36,989 nucleotides of DNA from Methylobacter sp. (GTDB lineage: Bacteria > Pseudomonadota > Gammaproteobacteria > Methylococcales > Methylomonadaceae): positions 1 through 36,989 of the forward strand of contig JAURVK010000020.1 in NCBI GenBank assembly GCA_030655535.1, written 5' to 3'. Within the stretch, counting starts at the first letter, position 1, and every line of letters starts with the position of its first letter. The notes under the pieces were generated by a model. The model did not search any database. It saw nothing but the letters and a program-made list of their open reading frames with translations, and was not told where the DNA came from. Both the position numbers and the translations under genes were made by a program. This document shows positions 26,532 through 34,878 of the stretch, piece by piece.

Positions 26532-26605
26532 CCCCAGCCCTATTTTGTCAGCCCGGCTTGCAATTTCCGGCTGATTTCTTTAGCGAAGCACAGGAGACGA
26601 GTGCC

Positions 26606-27082
26606 ATGATTTACGATATGAAACCTGAAGATATAGCCGGAGATTACCAAGAGATTATCCTGAATTTATTTGGCAATATAACGCGTAAAATTTTATATAC
26701 CCAAATCGAAACGCCTTATCCTGACGGCAAACTTATCGTGTCAACCACTGATCCGAGTGGTGTGATCACTCAAGTGAATCAGGCCTTTGTTGAAATGTCG
26801 GGGTATACGAAAGATGAACTGATCAATACGCCGCATTCAATATTAAGACACCCGGACATGCCGCCTGCGGCCTTCAAAGACCTATGGGACACCGTACAAA
26901 AAGGCAGTAAATGGCAGGGGCTTGTAAAAAATCTGCGTAAGGACGGCGGTTATTACTGGGTCAAAGCAACAGTCATCCCCAATATCCGGAATGGTCAAGT
27001 AACGGGTTATACCTCCGTGCGTCGAAAACCCTCTCGAACCAAAGTGGAAGAGTGCATCAAACTTTATCCGACTTTGTTTTAA
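26606..27082 (+). CDS. Single PAS-domain protein, Aer-like
   Basis: 158 residues with the start at 26606, where GGAG lies nine bases upstream; the frame is open further upstream but lacks a ribosome site. One PAS domain at ~30-145 resembles that of the aerotaxis receptor Aer: LIVSTTDPSGVITQVNQAFV, EMSGYTKDELINTPHSILRH and PDMPPAAFKDLWDTVQKGSK, then YYWVKATVIPNIRNGQVTGY. In Aer this domain binds FAD and senses cellular redox state. No output domain or membrane segment is attached, so it must signal through a partner. It follows the broken protoglobin in the operon. Confidence 0.85.
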   Translation: MIYDMKPEDIAGDYQEIILNLFGNITRKILYTQIETPYPDGKLIVSTTDPSGVITQVNQAFVEMSGYTKDELINTPHSILRHPDMPPAAFKDLWDTVQKGSKWQGLVKNLRKDGGYYWVKATVIPNIRNGQVTGYTSVRRKPSRTKVEECIKLYPTLF

Positions 27083-27100
27083 TCCACACGGAATCCAATC

Positions 27101-27847
27101 ATGTCTCATTTATTTACCATCAGTCCGGATTTTTCCCCCGATCACATTTCCGGTTGGTATATCTTTAATACCTGGCTTCAAAAGCAGACAGGGGAAGCTA
27201 TCCACTTACAAATGTATGACAATTTTAAAAGCCAGAGAGAGGCTATCAAAAATGATAGCATTGATTTAATTTATGCAAATCCCTTTGATGCCGCGATGCT
27301 GGTGCGTGAAAAAGGCTTTTTACCCCTGGTAAAACCCGTCGGCATATCTGATGAAGCTATTATTGCCGTCAACGCCAAAAATACAATAGAAGATGTGGCT
27401 TATTTGTCACCCGGCATCAGAGTGGCTGTCACTGAAGACCCTGATGTTCACTTGATGGGCATGATCATGCTTGAACCTGGCGATTTGGATGCCAACACTG
27501 TAGAAACCCATATTTATGATACGTATGTTTTAGTTGCAAAACATTTGCTACGCGGGGATGCCGATGTAGGCATTTTCCTGGCTGAAGCTTATGATGATTT
27601 ATCGAATATGATTAAGAGCCAACTCAAAGTTTTGGTTCGCAGCCAGATTAGTATTATTCATCATTCACTGATGATCGGGCCGAAACTGGCCGGAAAAAGA
27701 AATGAATTTCAAAGCCTGCTGATAGACATGAGCAATGATGCAAAAGGGAAAGATGTTTTGGAAGGTCTGGGATTTGAGGCATGGATCGGTGTTGAAGATG
27801 AGGAGATGGAATTTATGATCGACCTTATGGACACCTTAAATACTTGA
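27101..27847 (+). CDS. PhnD-like substrate-binding protein lacking a signal peptide
   Basis: 248 residues of the PhnD/phosphonate-type periplasmic binding fold (NMT1/PhnD clan). Seen: SLSP-like start FTISPDFSPDHISGWYIFNT, the family hallmark DLIYANPFDAAMLVREKGFL near residues 58-77, and EAIIAVNAKNTIEDVAYL near residue 90. Family members that bind substrates for transporters carry an N-terminal signal sequence. Here the protein starts almost directly at the first fold strand with no hydrophobic leader, so it should be cytoplasmic. No ABC permease or ATPase is adjacent. Likely a cytoplasmic ligand-sensing protein of the GTPase operon. Last gene of the unit. Confidence 0.75.
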   Translation: MSHLFTISPDFSPDHISGWYIFNTWLQKQTGEAIHLQMYDNFKSQREAIKNDSIDLIYANPFDAAMLVREKGFLPLVKPVGISDEAIIAVNAKNTIEDVAYLSPGIRVAVTEDPDVHLMGMIMLEPGDLDANTVETHIYDTYVLVAKHLLRGDADVGIFLAEAYDDLSNMIKSQLKVLVRSQISIIHHSLMIGPKLAGKRNEFQSLLIDMSNDAKGKDVLEGLGFEAWIGVEDEEMEFMIDLMDTLNT

Positions 27848-27882
27848 ACAGGATTATAGCGGACCTCTTGAGCAGAATGTCA

Positions 27883-28740
27883 TCAATAGGTTTTTTGTCG
27901 TTCAATCGCGGCTAACGACCTTAAGTGATCGAGTACCTGTTGTAATATGATGGAATCGCTATCACGCGGCGAAACCATATAAGCCGGTAATTTGAATTGC
28001 GGACTATCGGGCACATGAAACAGTTTTTGGCTTTTAATTAGCGGCTCGGCGATACGACTAGGCAAAAAGCCAGAGCCGCCATTGCTGAGAATTAACTGCA
28101 CCGCCAGCCAGCCGATATTGACCACTTGTGCCGGGCGTTCCAGGTTGGGATAACTATTACTGTGTTGCGCGTAAAATCCCGGCCCCCAGTCGACATAGAT
28201 GTAATCATCATTGGGCCATGGCTTACCGGGATCGGTGGTCATCAGCACCAAGGTTTCATCGAATAAATGTTCAATCTGCAGTCCGGGACTATGTTGCGGC
28301 GTGTACATCATCCCTATGTCCATCGAGCCTTCGATAAGACTGCGCATTAAATCCTCTTCAAAACCGATATCGCTGCGTATTGAAATATCCGGTACCTGTA
28401 CGCGTATGCTGCCAATCCATTCCGGCAGCAAGGCTTCCCACAAGGCAATCCGCGCTCCAATGGTAATACTGGCGCGGTAGCGGCTGGGCAGGCCAATGTC
28501 GTGCCGTGCCTGTTCCAGCGTTAATAACAGTGATTTGGCGTGACGTAAAAACCGCCGCCCCGGCTGAGTTAACGTGGCACCGGAACGATTACGCACAAAG
28601 AGAGAAACGCCCAAATACGCTTCCAATCGCTGTATGCGTGTGCTCACTGTCGATTGAGTCACATACAGTCTATTGGCTGCCTTTAGAAAACTGCCGTTGG
28701 CGGCGACACTCAAAAACGTTCTGATCTGATCAATGTCCAT
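27883..28740 (-). CDS. LysR-family transcriptional regulator
   Basis: 285 residues. Seen: the N-terminal winged helix-turn-helix at residues 1-60 (IDQIRTFLSVAANGSFLKAA, then NRLYVTQSTVSTRIQRLEAY, LGVSLFVRN) and a C-terminal effector domain with strand motifs typical of LysR (SMDIGMMYTP, LFDETLVLMTT, GSGFLPSRIA). It is divergent from the efflux cassette starting at 28883, and the 142-bp region between them carries a T-N11-A dyad (28750-28766). By family precedent it probably regulates both itself and the cassette. Effector unknown. Confidence 0.93.
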   Translation of the reverse strand: MDIDQIRTFLSVAANGSFLKAANRLYVTQSTVSTRIQRLEAYLGVSLFVRNRSGATLTQPGRRFLRHAKSLLLTLEQARHDIGLPSRYRASITIGARIALWEALLPEWIGSIRVQVPDISIRSDIGFEEDLMRSLIEGSMDIGMMYTPQHSPGLQIEHLFDETLVLMTTDPGKPWPNDDYIYVDWGPGFYAQHSNSYPNLERPAQVVNIGWLAVQLILSNGGSGFLPSRIAEPLIKSQKLFHVPDSPQFKLPAYMVSPRDSDSIILQQVLDHLRSLAAIERQKTY

Positions 28741-28749
28741 AAATTTTAG

Positions 28750-28766
28750 TATCGGATATATCGATA
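28750..28766. promoter_or_regulatory. Candidate LysR operator TATCG-N7-CGATA
   Basis: TATCGGATATATCGATA contains perfect 5-base arms around a 7-base centre and includes the T-N11-A pattern expected of LysR sites. It lies 10 bp upstream of the LysR start codon and about 117 bp before the lipoprotein start, within the divergent promoter region. Confidence 0.5.
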
Positions 28767-28882
28767 TTAAAGTCCAATAAAAATCGTTTGTCTTATATTA
28801 ACTTTGTTTTTATAGTTGTTTGCAATATGAATCGCCGATCCGTGTAGAAGCGATGCGCATAATTCTGCGGAGGATCAACCTA

Positions 28883-29761
28883 ATGCAAACATCATCCAAC
28901 ACAACCGTTAATGCCGAAGATTCTGTTTATCAGTCGATATTTAATTCCTGCTCAATAACCAAAAGCGTTGCTGTTGCGCTGGCCTTTCTAGTCAGCGGCT
29001 GTTGGGCGCCGGCAATCAAACCGCCCGTTTCTGAGATCAACAAACTCAACACCATACTGGTCGTGCCGGTCGAATCGCCCCCGCTTGAAATCATTCCCGA
29101 TCCATTGGAAGAACGCATACCGGTGTATAGGCATTATCGAAACATGTCGATAGATTTTTCATTACCGAAAAAACTCTACAGTACGTCGGGAGGCGTCATC
29201 ATTGCCGGTTTGGTCAGCGAGGGCGACGATGACCGGGATTTAACTATCCAGGATGAACAGACGTCACCGACCTTGGCGATCGCTGCAGGGTCTGAACAGC
29301 CCTGGACGCCAACGCTTGTTTTGGCGCAGCAGGCGGCAACGCAATTGACCGAGAACAACATTAAAGTTATATTGAATCGCTATTATTATCGCCTACCCAT
29401 GGCCGATGCAGCTCGTAACGCTCAGCTAGCGCATTGGCATGACGCTATTTCGGAATGGTATGGACAGAATGCGACGGCTGTTGATTATCAGCGCTATGCC
29501 GGAATCGATGCAGTATTAGAGCTGGGGCTCGGAAACTATAGAATTTTTGAAGGACAGACTTCGCTACAAGTGCTTATGAAGTTGATTGATCCCCACACCC
29601 GGCAAGTCATTGCCCGGACTCGCGCCGAGACTTTTACTGTCGAATGGGCCGGGCAAGCTGCTCTTAATCGGGACAGCGAGCCGTTTAAACGGTTGGTGTC
29701 AAAGATGAGTTCGCACCTTGTAACGCAAGGGTTGAATGATATTGGCTGGCGGCTGCAATAA
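28883..29761 (+). CDS. Putative lipoprotein preceding the efflux genes
   Basis: 292 residues with the start at 28883, fixed by GGAGG nine bases upstream. A hydrophobic stretch ends in a lipobox LVSGC (Cys40), but the segment before it is unusually long (~27 polar residues) for a lipoprotein signal. The mature part has no recognised domain. Features: strand-rich LNTILVVPVESPPLEIIPDP, a possible short glycine motif, and a C-terminal region with GIDAVLELGLGNYRIFEGQT and LMKLIDPHTRQVIARTRAET that resembles outer-membrane or assembly lipoproteins computing 'AVLELxxxxY'. First gene of the LysR-linked cassette. It may assist export or sense envelope state. Confidence 0.65.
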   Translation: MQTSSNTTVNAEDSVYQSIFNSCSITKSVAVALAFLVSGCWAPAIKPPVSEINKLNTILVVPVESPPLEIIPDPLEERIPVYRHYRNMSIDFSLPKKLYSTSGGVIIAGLVSEGDDDRDLTIQDEQTSPTLAIAAGSEQPWTPTLVLAQQAATQLTENNIKVILNRYYYRLPMADAARNAQLAHWHDAISEWYGQNATAVDYQRYAGIDAVLELGLGNYRIFEGQTSLQVLMKLIDPHTRQVIARTRAETFTVEWAGQAALNRDSEPFKRLVSKMSSHLVTQGLNDIGWRLQ

Positions 29762-29807
29762 CTTGCCGGCAGACCATAGCAAACAGAGTCCTGATTGAAT
29801 AGGAACC

Positions 29808-31388
29808 ATGGCTATCATCTACGATAAACAGCTCCAAGGATGGCGTTTTGCCTTATTCAACATCTGCTTGGGCCTGAGCCATGCGCTGGTGATATTCAAT
29901 GCCGGGGCGTATATCGCGATGCTGCCGCGGGTCGCCGCAGGCCTGGGTATTCCGCCTAGCTTTGCCACCTGGACGCAGACCGATTACATGATCGGACTGG
30001 CCCTCGCTTTTCCGGTGGGCGGCTGGTTGTCGAGGCGGATGGGTGAATATCGTCCCTTTGTTGCGGCCTTTTTTGTTTTTGCACTGGCATCTTTTATTTG
30101 CGCCACTGCGACCTCGTTTTATGGCTATTTGGCCGGGCGCATTTTGTTGGGGTTTGCCGGCGGGTTGACGCTGCCGTTGGGACAATCTCTGCTTATCCAT
30201 GAATACCCGGATAAACGAAAATCCATCGGCATCGGCGTTTGGAGTGTGTTTACCTTAACGCCGTTTACCTTCGGGCCGCCTTTGGGTGGCTGGATAGCCG
30301 ACACGCTGGGTTGGCGCTGGCTATTTTGGTTCAATATTCCGATAGCGCTGGCCATCGGCGGTATCGTCGGCGCATTGCTTTATCAACGTGGCAGTAAGCG
30401 ACTCCGGCATCGTTTCGATACCATTGGCTTTGTGCTGATTACTCTGACACTGTTCGGCTTTCAAACCTTGCTAAACCAAGGCAACGACCGGGACTGGAAT
30501 AATTCCTTGTATATCAGCAGCCTGATTATTTTCATCGTTGTCACGCTGATTTATTGGGTGATCTGGGAATTGAGCCTGCGCCGCCCTTTTCTGGATATAA
30601 GTTTGTTCGCGCACCGGAATTTTACGATTGGCGTAATCATCCTGTTCGTGGGTTTTCTGTTGTTTCAGGGGCTGTTATCGATGCTGATAGTGCAGCTGCA
30701 ACTGTCCATGGGCTATTCATCGTTATTGGCAGGCTTGGTATTTCTGCCGATGGCGATTTTCGCCAAACCGATGGCCGGCGTGTTTCACGAAATCGTCAAA
30801 CGCTTCGACGCCAGATTGCTCGCGTCGATTAATTGTCTGGGTTTTGCGGCAACCTATTTCTGGCTGAGCCGGTTCGACGGTCAGGATGCTTTCGCACAAC
30901 TGTTCTGGCCCAAATTACTGGAAGGCGTTTGCCTGGGCAGCTTCTTCGTACCGCTGACCGCCTTGCTGTTGCATGGACTGCCCCCGGAGCGTCAGTGGCG
31001 GGCGGTGGAATTGGCAAGCCTTATGCGTATTGCCGCCGGCGCCATCGGCATCGCACTGCAAGGCATTGTGCTTTATCGACGAACACCGTTGCATATGAAC
31101 CGGTTCGCCGAGACCCACACCGCTTTCGATTCAAGCTTTGAGCAAACCTTGGATACCTTGACTGGAGCCGGCTTTAGCGAATCGGCAGCTGTCGCCAAGC
31201 TTGCCAAATTGGCCGGCCGAAACTCGATGCTTCACGGCATGAACGATGCCTTCTGGATGGCAGGTTGCATCTTTGTCGGCTTGGCAATGCTGGTTTGGTT
31301 TGCGAACCCTACCAAGCAACCTGCCAAACGCACATTGAGCCAAGCTCAGCGTCGTGAAACGCAAGAAATACTGGTGGAGGAACCTTGA
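29808..31388 (+). CDS. MFS efflux transporter, DHA2 (EmrB/QacA) type
   Basis: 526 residues with about 14 predicted membrane segments, the pattern of the DHA2 drug:proton antiporters. Seen: a WTQTDYMIGLALAFPVGGWL region (EmrB motif D1-like), GEYRPFVAAFFVFALASFIC, and a GRILLGFAGGLTLPLGQSLL segment followed by KRKSIGIGVWSVFTLTPFTF and GPPLGGWIADTLGWRWLFW (the characteristic proline-glycine motif C of antiporters). It lies between the lipoprotein and the outer-membrane factor genes. Its stop TGA overlaps the next start in TGATG. With the adjacent HlyD-family and NodT-family genes it would form a tripartite EmrAB-TolC-like pump; substrate unknown. Confidence 0.9.
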   Translation: MAIIYDKQLQGWRFALFNICLGLSHALVIFNAGAYIAMLPRVAAGLGIPPSFATWTQTDYMIGLALAFPVGGWLSRRMGEYRPFVAAFFVFALASFICATATSFYGYLAGRILLGFAGGLTLPLGQSLLIHEYPDKRKSIGIGVWSVFTLTPFTFGPPLGGWIADTLGWRWLFWFNIPIALAIGGIVGALLYQRGSKRLRHRFDTIGFVLITLTLFGFQTLLNQGNDRDWNNSLYISSLIIFIVVTLIYWVIWELSLRRPFLDISLFAHRNFTIGVIILFVGFLLFQGLLSMLIVQLQLSMGYSSLLAGLVFLPMAIFAKPMAGVFHEIVKRFDARLLASINCLGFAATYFWLSRFDGQDAFAQLFWPKLLEGVCLGSFFVPLTALLLHGLPPERQWRAVELASLMRIAAGAIGIALQGIVLYRRTPLHMNRFAETHTAFDSSFEQTLDTLTGAGFSESAAVAKLAKLAGRNSMLHGMNDAFWMAGCIFVGLAMLVWFANPTKQPAKRTLSQAQRRETQEILVEEP

Positions 31389-32851
31389 TGCAAACCGGTT
31401 TTCGCTACCGATGTTTAGTCTTTTGGATCGGTTTTGCTACCTTATTAATCTCGTTGCCCGGTTGCGCCTGGTTTGGCGATGAAACCCAACGTGCAAAGAT
31501 GATCGCCGTACCGGAAATGTCGCAATCGCTGGCCGCAGTCCGCCCATCGCTGTCTGCCAATGCGCAATGGCCGCAACCCGCATGGTGGGAGATCTTCGAA
31601 ACCCCGGCGTTGAACCGGCTAATAGCTACGGCTTTAGCTGACAATCCCAATTTCAAGGCAGCGGCGGCACGTTTGCGGCAATCCCAAGCCATGGTCGACG
31701 CTCAGGCAGCAGAGCTTTATCCCACCGTCGATGCCAATGTCAGTTTCAGCGCCGAGCGTTTCTCAGCCAACAGCACCCAGGCCAAGCTTGCCGGGGAAAA
31801 TTTCCGGCAATTACTGATCAATCCGTTGGTATTACGTTATCACCTGGATTTCTGGGGACGTGACCGAGCAGCATTGGAAGCTGCCGTCGGCAGGTCGCTT
31901 GCGATTGCAACCGAACTGGCCGATGCCAAATTGTTGCTGGCCTCGGCAGTTGCAGGCCGTTATTTCGATCTGGTAGCGGCCAGCGAAAAACTGACGATTG
32001 CAGAAAAAATTGTGACCGCTCGAAAAGCGTTGTTAATGCTGCAGCAAGTACGTCTGGCAACCGGCCTGGTGACTGCTGCACCGGTGCTGCAAGCAAAGAT
32101 GGCGCTCAATGCGGCACGACAAATCGAAGCCGGCGTGCGTACCGAGGTCGATTTGCAAAAAAACCTGTTGGCCGCGCTCGCCGGAAAAGGCCCCGACTGG
32201 GGCCGCAGTATCGCGATCGAAAGCGGTGTTTTCCCCAGCCGACTGGCGTTACCCGCTGACTTGCCGCTACGCCTGTTGGCACACAGGCCTGACGTCACCG
32301 CTGCACGACTGTATGCACAAGCCGCCGCCCAGGAAATCAAAGTCGCTGAAACCGCATTCTATCCTGACGTCAACCTGATTGCCTTCACCGGTCTGCACAG
32401 CGTCAGCCTGACGGATGTATTGCTGCAGGGTTCCAGTCTCGCCTATGCGGTGGGGCCTTCGATCGAATTTCCGATTTTCCAAGGCGGTCGCTTGCGTGCC
32501 AATCTGACCTATCAGGAAGCCGGTTATGACGCCGCCGTGGAACGTTATAACGGCAGTCTTCTGCATGCAGTTCAGGAAGTGGCCGATGCCCTTAGCCGAT
32601 GGCGCGAGATTGACACGCGCCTCGCCGAACAACAGCAAACCGTTGCCGACGCTGCCGAAGTTGAACGCCTCGCGGATAGTCTCAATCGCACCGGTCTCAA
32701 CGACCGCAACGAATTAATGCTGGCGTGCGTGGAAGCACACCAACAACGCTTTCGACTGGCAACGCTGAAAGGCGCGCAATTTAAAACTGCCGTGCAGGTC
32801 ATCAAGGCACTGGGCGGCGGCTTTAACGAAATCAGCGCTAAACCTCAATAA
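31388..32851 (+). CDS. RND/EmrAB-type outer-membrane factor lipoprotein (NodT family)
   Basis: 487 residues with the start at 31388, where GGAGG precedes by seven to eight bases. Seen: a lipoprotein signal with lipobox ISLPGC (Cys26), then two TolC-like halves: PAWWEIFETPALNRLIATAL, DNPNFKAAAARLRQSQAMVD and, in the second half, LPLRLLAHRPDVTAARLYAQ and GPSIEFPIFQGGRLRANLTY. These match the NodT/OprM family that forms a trimeric outer-membrane channel. Overlap of one base with the MFS gene indicates translational coupling. Seven bases precede the membrane-fusion gene. Confidence 0.93.
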   Translation: MQTGFRYRCLVFWIGFATLLISLPGCAWFGDETQRAKMIAVPEMSQSLAAVRPSLSANAQWPQPAWWEIFETPALNRLIATALADNPNFKAAAARLRQSQAMVDAQAAELYPTVDANVSFSAERFSANSTQAKLAGENFRQLLINPLVLRYHLDFWGRDRAALEAAVGRSLAIATELADAKLLLASAVAGRYFDLVAASEKLTIAEKIVTARKALLMLQQVRLATGLVTAAPVLQAKMALNAARQIEAGVRTEVDLQKNLLAALAGKGPDWGRSIAIESGVFPSRLALPADLPLRLLAHRPDVTAARLYAQAAAQEIKVAETAFYPDVNLIAFTGLHSVSLTDVLLQGSSLAYAVGPSIEFPIFQGGRLRANLTYQEAGYDAAVERYNGSLLHAVQEVADALSRWREIDTRLAEQQQTVADAAEVERLADSLNRTGLNDRNELMLACVEAHQQRFRLATLKGAQFKTAVQVIKALGGGFNEISAKPQ

Positions 32852-32858
32852 AACCACT

Positions 32859-34016
32859 ATGCAAAATAACATTCGCCCCAAGGAAATTATTCATCAACGC
32901 AATCGCCGCCTACAGCTGGTGACGTTGTTGCTAGTGTTGACCGCCTTAAGTTATGTTGGCTACTGGTGGACGCTTAACCGCAATTGGGTTAGTACCGACG
33001 ATGCGTTTGTGATGGGTCATCTGATTACTTTGAAGGCGCAGACTGAGGGTACTGTCGTCGAAATTCTGACGGAAAACACCCAGCATGTGCAAAAAGGTGA
33101 CGCGTTGATCAAGCTGGACGGCACCCACACGGAAATTGCCTTGCAACAAGCCGAAGCCGAATTGGGCGAAACAGTGCGCAATATTGTCAGTTTGACGGCA
33201 AAAGTCGACACGCTTAAACAGCGCATTATCGCCAAGGAAGCGGCGCTGAATCAGGTTCGTCACGATCTTGTCCGCTTTAAAGAGGCTGCGCATAACGGTG
33301 CCGTATCGGATCAACAGGTACAGAATACCCAGGATAAAATCCGTGAACTCGAAGCTGTCATTCGTGAAAACCAAGCCGAAAAAACCGGCGTTGAAGCCCA
33401 AATACGCGGCACTGCGATCGACAACCATCCTGCTATCGAAAAAGCCAAGAGCCGGATCCGCACCGCCTTTCTAAATTATCAACGCCGCAACATCATCGCA
33501 CCGGTATCGGGTTATGTCGCCAAACGCAAAGCTCAAATAGGCGACAACGTCAAGGCGGGCACGCCGCTGTTGGCGATTGTGCCGCTGGATGATTTATGGA
33601 TAGAGGCCAACTTTTTAGAAACCCAAATCGCCGGAATTCGTCCGGGACAATCGGTCGACATCAGGGTCGATGCCTACGGCGATGAACTGATCTATCACGG
33701 CAAAGTGCAAGGTATCACTCCCGGCACCGGCAGCACCTTTGCGCTATTGCCGACCGATAATGCAACCGGCAACTTTATTCATATCGCCGAACGTGTGCAG
33801 GTGCGTATTGGACTGAATCCCAAAGAGCTGATGGACAATCCCTTACAACCGGGACTTTCTACATTCACCCGCATCAATATCAGTGAGCAAGGGCAATCGT
33901 TGTTAACATCCTTAGTCCATACCGATGGCGACGCTTATCGAACCGAAATTTACGATCACGAATTAAACGGTGTAGAACAACGTATCCGGCAGATCATTAC
34001 GTCGAACAAGCGGTAA
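32859..34016 (+). CDS. Membrane-fusion (HlyD/EmrA-type) periplasmic adaptor
   Basis: 385 residues. Seen: one N-terminal membrane segment at ~18-38 (LQLVTLLLVLTALSYVGYWW), the EmrA-type N-terminal NRNWVSTDDAFVMGHLITLK, a lipoyl-like half motif (TEGTVVEILTENTQHVQKGD), a long coiled-coil hairpin at ~90-200 (LGETVRNIVSLTAKVDTLKQ, KIRELEAVIRENQAEK), then the second lipoyl half (NIIAPVSGYVAKRKAQIGDN) and a beta-barrel domain. This links the MFS pump to the outer-membrane factor. No other gene follows on this strand for over 1 kb, so it ends the cassette. Confidence 0.93.
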   Translation: MQNNIRPKEIIHQRNRRLQLVTLLLVLTALSYVGYWWTLNRNWVSTDDAFVMGHLITLKAQTEGTVVEILTENTQHVQKGDALIKLDGTHTEIALQQAEAELGETVRNIVSLTAKVDTLKQRIIAKEAALNQVRHDLVRFKEAAHNGAVSDQQVQNTQDKIRELEAVIRENQAEKTGVEAQIRGTAIDNHPAIEKAKSRIRTAFLNYQRRNIIAPVSGYVAKRKAQIGDNVKAGTPLLAIVPLDDLWIEANFLETQIAGIRPGQSVDIRVDAYGDELIYHGKVQGITPGTGSTFALLPTDNATGNFIHIAERVQVRIGLNPKELMDNPLQPGLSTFTRINISEQGQSLLTSLVHTDGDAYRTEIYDHELNGVEQRIRQIITSNKR

Positions 34017-34248
34017 AATACGAATGTAACAAGGAATAATGATTCAGAGGTATTGCGGTTTATCGACACACAGCGCTGACAAATCGGCATCGGCACCTAA
34101 ACCGGCCGCATCAGCCAGGGTGTATTTGTCTCGTACCGCCATAAATACGCGCTATACCTCATATAAAACACCCCATATCGCAGTGATTACTACCCTGTTT
34201 TTAAAACTGTTTTCATGCGTTTGTCCTGGTGAGCACTTCAATATATGT

Positions 34249-34878
34249 CTACAGCTTAGCTTTAACGATCTGATACACTTCTTCTGCAGCCAAATCTACA
34301 CCATTCAAGATCGTTTCCAGCTCCGCTAATTTCGCATCGGCAAAAGCTCTGTCTTTAAGACTGCCTGCATTAATGTAAACATTTAACGCTGCGCTTTTTA
34401 GTGCGCCGTAACCTGCCATAACCGCAACACCGGCATCGCTGATCACACCTAGATTACCTTTATCTGCGGCAATCCTGCTCAATGCAATAGTTTCCGCACA
34501 AGCGCGTGCGCACGTCAAAGGAACGACGGTGGCTTCCTTTAATGCTGATTGAATAGCTTCGCTACGCGCGGCCTTTTCTTCATCGGAATCTTTTGGCAAT
34601 CCGTACGTCGCCATCAAACGTTCGAAGGCCTCAACGTCGGCTTTGATCATGCCGGTCAGCGTTTCACGCAACGCTTCTGACTTTTCCAGCAATGACTGCA
34701 TTTCAACTTCGACTTCAGCGTACTTGGGCTTGCCTATGGTCAAGTTACAAACCATGCTGATTAAAGCGGCCGCCTGCGCCCCCATTACCGCTGCGGCACT
34801 ACCGCCACCAGGAGTAGGCGCCTTGTCGGCCAATCCATCAATAAAGGCTTGAACTGATTTATCTTTTATTTCACTCAT
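34249..34878 (-). CDS. fchA: Methenyltetrahydrofolate cyclohydrolase (FchA, cyclodeaminase family)
   Basis: Interconverts methenyl- and formyl-tetrahydrofolate in the folate-linked C1 pathway of methylotrophs, homologous to the cyclodeaminase domain of FTCD. Seen: the family motif KAPTPGGGSAAAVMGAQAAA near residues 20-39, ALISMVCNLTIGKPKYAEVE, PLTCARACAETIALSRIAAD near residue 130, and GNLGVISDAGVAVMAGYGAL near residue 150. Length 209 residues from the ATG at 34878, the usual size; an upstream TTG at 34896 is rejected. Its usual partner mtdA is not visible in this window. Typical of serine-cycle methylotrophs, and among the stronger hints that the organism uses C1 compounds. Confidence 0.9.
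   Translation of the reverse strand: MSEIKDKSVQAFIDGLADKAPTPGGGSAAAVMGAQAAALISMVCNLTIGKPKYAEVEVEMQSLLEKSEALRETLTGMIKADVEAFERLMATYGLPKDSDEEKAARSEAIQSALKEATVVPLTCARACAETIALSRIAADKGNLGVISDAGVAVMAGYGALKSAALNVYINAGSLKDRAFADAKLAELETILNGVDLAAEEVYQIVKAKL

Noticed and set aside
34039-34329. 96-residue plus-strand frame after the efflux adaptor
   Set aside because: Overlaps the 3' end of fchA in antisense and shows no motif.
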